Below the pieces are notes generated by a model that had not been told where the DNA came from, searched no databases, and worked only from the letters and a program-made list of their open reading frames with translations. From Deltaproteobacteria bacterium (lineage in GTDB: Bacteria; Desulfobacterota; Desulfobacteria; Desulfobacterales; JAUVGT01): 19,085 nucleotides of DNA. The DNA is taken from contig JAUVGT010000031.1 of NCBI GenBank assembly GCA_030593645.1, forward strand, positions 1-19,085, written 5' to 3'. Positions 14,532 to 19,085 of the stretch are shown here, piece after piece (the stretch's first letter is position 1; every line of letters starts with the position of its first letter). Position numbers and translations under genes: made by a program.

Positions 14532-14990
14532 CTATTTGACCTGGCTGATCGGCATTTTTATCGCATTCATGTGCTTTTTTATTGAGCGTATCGACTGGTA
14601 TCTGCGCATGCTGTTAAGATCTTCAATTAAACCCATCATTGTACCCGGCGTTAATGGTTTTTGAGCATAACCATCTTTTTCCGGCCGAATCAGTGTTTGA
14701 ACGAGATCAAAATCACCGAACCCCGATACAATAATAACCGATACTTCAGGACATGTTTCATTTAACCAGCGAAGTAGCTTAACAGCGCCCATGTTCGGCA
14801 TAATAAGGTCTGTAATAATCAAATCATATGGCGCTTTCTGCTCTATTGCTTCGAGAATCTTGTTCCGGGCCAACTTGCCGTTACCAGCTGAAGCCAGTAT
14901 AAAACCTTCACGCCGTAAGTGCCGCGCAATGGTCTTTACAGATTCTTCTTCATCATCAGCAATCAATATCCGCCTGATATCTTCAATCAT
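14532..14990 (-). CDS. Single-domain response regulator
   Basis: 152 residues, a CheY-like receiver with a 30-residue helical, basic C-terminal tail. Conserved positions are all present: D12-D13 in ILIADDEE, phospho-acceptor D61 in DLIITDLIMPNMG, S89 in VIIVSGFGD, and K111 in AQKPLTPG. No DNA-binding or enzyme domain follows, so it likely signals by binding a partner. First gene of an operon with the 56-residue protein and the PilZ protein. The start has no strong ribosome site. About 65 nt upstream of the ATG the expected start of transcription from a sigma54-type promoter is found. The cognate kinase may be the one at 16758-18764 or an unlinked kinase. Confidence 0.88.
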   Translation of the reverse strand: MIEDIRRILIADDEEESVKTIARHLRREGFILASAGNGKLARNKILEAIEQKAPYDLIITDLIMPNMGAVKLLRWLNETCPEVSVIIVSGFGDFDLVQTLIRPEKDGYAQKPLTPGTMMGLIEDLNSMRRYQSIRSIKKHMNAIKMPISQVK

Positions 14991-15065
14991 GCTATCAGTT
15001 TATTTTCCAATCGTTTCAATATATTCAGATCTGTTTTCTACAGTCGGTTTTATTACCTGTAGATA

Positions 15066-15083
15066 TAGCAATAACCATACCGG
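15066..15083 (-). promoter_or_regulatory. Candidate sigma54 (-24/-12) promoter
   Basis: On the minus strand CCGGTATGGTTATTGCT has GG and GC exactly 10 nt apart, as required, with TTGC intact at the -12 and G at the right place in the -24 half (4 of 8 positions match TTGGCACG). Transcription would start near 15056, 65 nt before the receiver start. A sigma54-activator gene lies just upstream on the same strand. Sequence match is good at the essential dinucleotides but imperfect elsewhere. Confidence 0.5.
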
Positions 15084-15121
15084 CAAAACGTCAAGGAAAA
15101 CAATAATACTAAGAATATGTT

Positions 15122-15352
15122 TTAATTGATAATTCTGATCAAAAATTCTGATTTATTAATCAAACAGGCACGACCAAAATGACGTGTTAAAAATGAATTG
15201 AACCGATATTTCTTGATAACCAAATCGAGCAGGTAATCAAAGGGCAGGATAAAATGACTGCGACCTTTTTGTCGCTCAGTGACGACTTTAAAGTCTGAAA
15301 ACAGTAGGAATAGACTAAATATTTCGAGCCCGCTGGATGCGGATTGCTCCAA
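15122..15352 (-). CDS. Doubtful 76-codon reading frame
   Basis: A TTG-started frame in the 15000-15378 gap between the receiver gene and the sigma54 activator. It has no ribosome site, and its predicted protein (rich in Phe, Leu and Arg) matches no family I know. Its upstream end is 27 nt after the activator stop. It may be a decayed gene or chance. The rest of this gap holds only the sigma54 promoter candidate. Confidence 0.2.
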   Translation of the reverse strand: MEQSASSGLEIFSLFLLFSDFKVVTERQKGRSHFILPFDYLLDLVIKKYRFNSFLTRHFGRACLINKSEFLIRIIN

Positions 15353-15378
15353 TACCGAAATTGAACCCGAGGGGGATT

Positions 15379-16761
15379 TTAAAACCGCTTCAATAAATCC
15401 TTCATGATATCAAACCATCGAGGAATTTCTTTCATTTGGTTTATTTTCCTTTGTACCTGCCGGACTGTAACACCAAGTATTTCCGCTGCCTGTTTACGAT
15501 CCCCCATGGTGTGCTTAAGTACATATGCCATATGCGCAAAATTATTTTCCCTGAGAGTACATAGTGTGCGTGCAAATATTGGCGTGTGAATCACCTCCGC
15601 TCCGAGGTGCTCTGGCAATATGACAGCGGAAGTGGAAAGGAGAACAGCATTTTCAATAAGTTGCGCCAATTCCCTGATATTTCCGAGATATTTTTTCCGA
15701 ATCAATACCTCCAATGCTTCCACACTTATTTTTGTTACCGCTTTTTTATACCGCAGGGCGGCCCTCTTTAAAAAACAATTCGCAAGCAGGGGAATATCTC
15801 CATCCCTTTCCCGCAAAGGCGGTAAATGGATGTGCGCGGCTTTTAGACGGTACAGTAAGTCAAGTCTGAACCTTCCTTCCTGACACGCTTTGTCCAGATC
15901 ATCATTGGTCGCGGACAGAATGCGAACATCACTGGATATCGGTCTTGTATCGCCAATGCGGATTACGGTTTTTTCCTCAAGTGCCCGGAGAAGTTTTACC
16001 TGCCGGCTAACCGGAAGTTCGCCTATTTCATCCAGAAAGAGGGTACCTCCATTTGCCTGCTCAAAAAATCCGGAATGATTCCTTTCCGCGCCGGTAAACG
16101 CCCCTTTCAGATGACCGAAAAACTGACTCTCAAAAAGAGTCTCCGGGACGGATGATACATTTACAGCGATGAAAGGGCCATTCTTAGATGAATCAATCTG
16201 ATGAATCCCCTGGGCAAGAAGCTCTTTTCCTGTACCGGATTCTCCCGTTATCAAAATGGAATTCCCACTTCGTGCCATAATCGCGGCATAGTTTAGCAGC
16301 TCCTTTATCCTGGGTGATTGAGTAACGATCTTTGAGAAATAACCGATATCCTTTACGACCCCTGAACCACTTCCCGTACCGGCCAGCCCTGCGGATAAAC
16401 CTTTTTTTTCATATGCCCGTTCCAGTGATAAAAACAATCTCTCGTTTTCGACCGGTTTAACCAGATAATCATATGCCCCAAGCCGAAGGGTTTTAAATGC
16501 AGTGGTTGTATCTTCAACCGCGGTAATAATGATAAATTCGGTATTCGGCCTGTAAGGTTTGGCAGCCTCCAGCACCTGAATTCCATCGATCCCCGGCATC
16601 AACAAGTCAAGAAGAATAATATCAAATTCCTCCTCCTTGATCCATTCTATGGCTTTCCTGCCGTCAGAGCATATTTCCACATCAGATAAACCGTGTCGTC
16701 TTAATAGACGTCTGACTGATGTCAGGGCTACCTCTTCATCATCGACAATAAGAATTCTCAT
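15379..16761 (-). CDS. Sigma54-dependent NtrC-family response regulator
   Basis: 460 residues with three domains. Residues 1-120: receiver with D7-D8, phospho-acceptor D52 (IILLDLLMPG), T80 and K102. Residues ~140-380: AAA+ activator with Walker A GESGTGKE (173-180), the sigma54-contacting GAFTGA loop (220-225), Walker B LFLDEIGE (241-248) and the RFRLDLLYRL segment with arginine-finger residues. Residues ~405-450: Fis-type helix-turn-helix, AAEILGVTVRQVQRKINQM. Once phosphorylated, such proteins hexamerise, hydrolyse ATP and open promoters held by sigma54 polymerase. The ATG overlaps the stop of the histidine-kinase gene by 4 nt (ATGA), so the two are co-translated and form a cognate pair. 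No strong ribosome site of its own. The GAFTGA and ATPase residues are complete, so it should be active. Confidence 0.95.
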   Translation of the reverse strand: MRILIVDDEEVALTSVRRLLRRHGLSDVEICSDGRKAIEWIKEEEFDIILLDLLMPGIDGIQVLEAAKPYRPNTEFIIITAVEDTTTAFKTLRLGAYDYLVKPVENERLFLSLERAYEKKGLSAGLAGTGSGSGVVKDIGYFSKIVTQSPRIKELLNYAAIMARSGNSILITGESGTGKELLAQGIHQIDSSKNGPFIAVNVSSVPETLFESQFFGHLKGAFTGAERNHSGFFEQANGGTLFLDEIGELPVSRQVKLLRALEEKTVIRIGDTRPISSDVRILSATNDDLDKACQEGRFRLDLLYRLKAAHIHLPPLRERDGDIPLLANCFLKRAALRYKKAVTKISVEALEVLIRKKYLGNIRELAQLIENAVLLSTSAVILPEHLGAEVIHTPIFARTLCTLRENNFAHMAYVLKHTMGDRKQAAEILGVTVRQVQRKINQMKEIPRWFDIMKDLLKRF

Positions 16762-18764
16762 AGTCTCTGCCTGCTGGTACTTTTGATGGTTTCAAACAGC
16801 ATTTTCAATTCCAGCGGCTTCTCCATTAAATAATCAGGACCAGGAACTGATGGGGGTTTCTGTTTTATTGCTTCAGGAAAACCGGAAAAAAGAAATATCG
16901 TCAATAACGGGTACTTTTTTTTAATCTTTTTTATCAGTTCCCATCCGCTCATCTTGGGCATTACGATATCTGACAGCACAATATCTACTTCAGGATGATT
17001 TGCAAGATAGGAAATCACATTTTCCGGACTATTCAAAGAATCGAAGGACATGTTTTTGACAGAAACAAAATATGTGTTGAGCATATTTAAAACCTGCTCA
17101 TCATCATCAACACACAGAATTGAAGGCCTAAGATCAAGGTTATTTTTTTCTCCGATCGGAAGAAACACGATAAACCGTGAACCCAGATTCGGCCTTGATA
17201 ACACACCGATAACCCCGTTATGTTCCTTGATCAGACCATATGATACTGAAAGACCCAGGCCGGTTCCGCCTGTTTCACGCCGGGTGGTATAAAATGGTTC
17301 AAAGATTCTCTCAAGTTCACTCGACTTAATCCCTATACCGTTATCCTCTACTTCGATTAGAATCGATCGAATCCGGTCGATATATCTGCTGGTAATGGTC
17401 AGCATGCCTTTGTCTCTGTCTGGAATCGACTTAACAGCATTCATCACAAGGTTCGCTATCACCTGCTCCAGTTTCTGCGGGTGAGCATTTATTTCAGGAA
17501 GATCTGAAGCCAGTTCCATGTGAAGTGTGCCCACCGATTTTCTAACCTGTGCCCCGACGATCATCATTGTTTTTTCGATCACACTATTAATATTAACCGG
17601 ATTTTTCTGAGAGCTTTCATCCATCCGGGCAAAGTCTTTCAGGTTGTGAACAACTTTATTGATGCGGTCAGATCCTGTCCGGATTGCCGGAATTATTTCC
17701 CTCATGTCCTGGCAGAGTTCTTCGATGGTTAATCCAGAACGTCGCCAATCCGGATGCGAAGCCGCGTACTCTGAAATAATCGGTTCAAACATCAGCCATG
17801 TTTCCTCCAGAAGCGGAATGTTATAAGTAATAAAACTGTTGGGATTGTTGATTTCATGGGCAACACCGGCCACCACTTCACCCAGGGACGCGAGTTTATC
17901 GGCTTGAATGACCTGCTGCATGCGGTATTCAGATTCTATTCGAAGTTTTTTCTCTTCCGTGATATCCTGCCATGTTCCGGCAATGCGGCTGATTTCGCCT
18001 CCTGAGTCTCTGACAAGACGCCTTGTATCACTGAACCATTTGTATTTCCCATTTGAAATCATGAACCGATATTCCATTTGAAATTTCTCATGTTCAAAAA
18101 GTTCAGGAAGCTTTGCAAATACCTGCTGCCTGTCATCCGCATGGATATGCTCTTCCCAGAAGCTTGAATCCACGATGAAGTGATCAGGGGCGTACCCGGT
18201 GATTTCCTCAATCCCCGAGCTGACATATGTAATCCCGTAATGTTCACCGGCCTTACAGGTGAAAGGAACAATCGGCAATGATTCCAAAAGCATAGACAAT
18301 TGTTCTGATGTTCGTTTCAGTTCATCATCAGCCTTCTGGTTTTTGGTAATATCACTGATGATATAATACAATAGTTTTCTGCCTCGCACCTTTACCGGCA
18401 CACTGTATATTTCCACATCACGTATTTCCTGATCCGCCAGTCTATGTCGACAAATATAACGATTTCGCAAACCGTTAATCGCCTGTTCCATTTCCTGAAA
18501 TACATGGGATCTTTGCAATGTGCTGATCCCTGTAAACATCATTCCTGCCAGCTTTTCATATCTGTAGAATGCGTAAGCCGCTGGATTTGCTTCGATAATT
18601 TTCCCTGTATCCGGTTCGATCAGGAGCATTACAGTATGGTTATTCATAAACAGACTATTATACTGTTCCCTGCTCTCCTGAAGTTCGGTTTTTAACCGAT
18701 TATTTTCTATCTCCAGAGTTCTAATTCGAGCCTTGGATTTATCATTAGTAGAGTTGCCGGGCAT
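16758..18764 (-). CDS. Cytoplasmic PAS-PAS hybrid histidine kinase
   Basis: 668 residues, no membrane helix, so a cytoplasmic sensor. A short coiled coil (~12-36) leads to PAS1 (~36-140) and PAS2 with PAC (~155-272, ending AGTWQDITEEKK). Then comes HisKA with phospho-His H303 in GVAHEINNP, with a ~60-residue insert-like helical stretch before RINKVVHNLKDFAR. HATPase follows: N-box NLVMNA with N438 and N442, G1 box DNGIG (474-478), FEPFYTT and G2 GGTGLGL (499-505). A C-terminal receiver (~547-665) has D552-554, D599 and K649. The first, longer frame would begin with TTG at 18830 without a ribosome site. The ATG at 18764 has AGGGA 8 nt upstream and is preferred. It is coupled to the sigma54 activator; phosphate probably passes to that regulator, its own receiver tuning the flow. 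The signal is unknown. Confidence 0.93.
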   Translation of the reverse strand: MPGNSTNDKSKARIRTLEIENNRLKTELQESREQYNSLFMNNHTVMLLIEPDTGKIIEANPAAYAFYRYEKLAGMMFTGISTLQRSHVFQEMEQAINGLRNRYICRHRLADQEIRDVEIYSVPVKVRGRKLLYYIISDITKNQKADDELKRTSEQLSMLLESLPIVPFTCKAGEHYGITYVSSGIEEITGYAPDHFIVDSSFWEEHIHADDRQQVFAKLPELFEHEKFQMEYRFMISNGKYKWFSDTRRLVRDSGGEISRIAGTWQDITEEKKLRIESEYRMQQVIQADKLASLGEVVAGVAHEINNPNSFITYNIPLLEETWLMFEPIISEYAASHPDWRRSGLTIEELCQDMREIIPAIRTGSDRINKVVHNLKDFARMDESSQKNPVNINSVIEKTMMIVGAQVRKSVGTLHMELASDLPEINAHPQKLEQVIANLVMNAVKSIPDRDKGMLTITSRYIDRIRSILIEVEDNGIGIKSSELERIFEPFYTTRRETGGTGLGLSVSYGLIKEHNGVIGVLSRPNLGSRFIVFLPIGEKNNLDLRPSILCVDDDEQVLNMLNTYFVSVKNMSFDSLNSPENVISYLANHPEVDIVLSDIVMPKMSGWELIKKIKKKYPLLTIFLFSGFPEAIKQKPPSVPGPDYLMEKPLELKMLFETIKSTSRQRL

Positions 18765-18858
18765 AGTTTTTCCCTGTAATCGATCTAAAATTATGACATG
18801 TTCATCAATTAAATAGATCTCCAGCTTCAAGGTATGATATTGTTTTTTTCAGTTTATA

Positions 18859-18886
18859 TATATATTAACATATGCAGCCGTGTCAA
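18859..18886 (-). promoter_or_regulatory. Sigma70 promoter of the kinase/activator operon
   Basis: On the minus strand a perfect TTGACA (18881-18886), a 16-nt spacer and TATATA (18859-18864). The expected leader to the ATG at 18764 is about 88 nt; with the TTG start at 18830 it would be only ~20 nt. Confidence 0.6.
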
Positions 18887-18946
18887 TCTGCTGGATAAAT
18901 GATCAGCTATTATCGAATGGAAAACTTTTTTTCGTAAACTAATGAT

Positions 18947-19085
18947 GACGGTTTCGTAAAAAGTCCAACTTCTGCGTTGTGCTGCATTTCGCAATCATTC
19001 AACGTACTATAAGTACGCTTCATGATTACGAAATTTGCACGCCTTGAATTTGAACTTTTTACGAAACCGTCTCATTCGGACTTTT
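18947..19085 (+). repeat. Palindromic element family A, copy 4, cut by the window end
   Basis: Forward orientation. Bases 18951-19085 (135 nt) are identical to 1-135. It starts with the full end GACGGTTTCGTAAAAAGTCC, which shows the 4 bases lost from copy 1, and lacks only the last ~12 bases. It lies upstream of the kinase operon promoter, pointing away. Confidence 0.9.

Noticed and set aside
1..19085. Circular plasmid indicated by identical ends
   Set aside because: The ends are a dispersed repeat, no replication or partition gene is present, and flanks of copies 1 and 4 do not show the duplication expected of a single element.

Overview
The window looks like a chromosomal fragment of an anaerobic Gram-negative bacterium, most likely a Desulfobacterota (Desulfobacterales-type) genome. 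This is inferred from three things: lipoproteins and a monofunctional transglycosylase (a diderm envelope), a PAS-rich histidine kinase paired with an NtrC-type sigma54 activator, and AT-leaning sequence full of long imperfect palindromic repeats. I see no rRNA, tRNA, CRISPR array, phage gene or transposase.

Layout. 1-885: two copies of a palindromic element (family A) in opposite orientation, a leftward terminator and no convincing gene. 886-2333: two leftward genes, an Hsp20 chaperone and an ABM-fold monooxygenase-like protein. 2334-3425: a rightward lipoprotein metallopeptidase (HELSH). 3555-7985: two large leftward genes, a PilT-like ATPase carrying a cyclic-nucleotide-binding domain and a PD-(D/E)XK nuclease fused to an XPD/DinG-type Fe-S helicase. 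8400-10546: two overlapping SPFH/Band 7 genes, one membrane-anchored and one a lipoprotein. 10804-12343: a small HU-like protein and a protein with an HU domain, one membrane helix and a LysM domain. 12382-12730: a third family A element beside the 3' remnant of an ABC-transporter binding-protein gene. 12870-13613: mtgA. 13815-14990: a leftward operon of receiver protein, a 56-residue protein and a PilZ protein, with a candidate sigma54 promoter. 15379-18764: a sigma54-dependent response regulator and its hybrid histidine kinase, overlapping by 4 nt. 18947-19085: a fourth family A element.

How the genes may work together. The kinase/activator pair probably controls sigma54 promoters, and one good -24/-12 match lies before the receiver/PilZ operon next door. 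PilZ (c-di-GMP) and the cNMP-PilT protein suggest nucleotide second-messenger control of surface behaviour. The HU-LysM protein, MtgA, the SPFH pair and the peptidase lipoprotein are all envelope proteins. The most unusual item is the HU-TM-LysM protein, whose architecture could tie the nucleoid to the cell wall.

The first 135 bases and the last 135 bases of the window are identical. They belong to the dispersed family A element, which has two more copies inside, so this probably marks assembly or window ends in a repeat and not a circular molecule.
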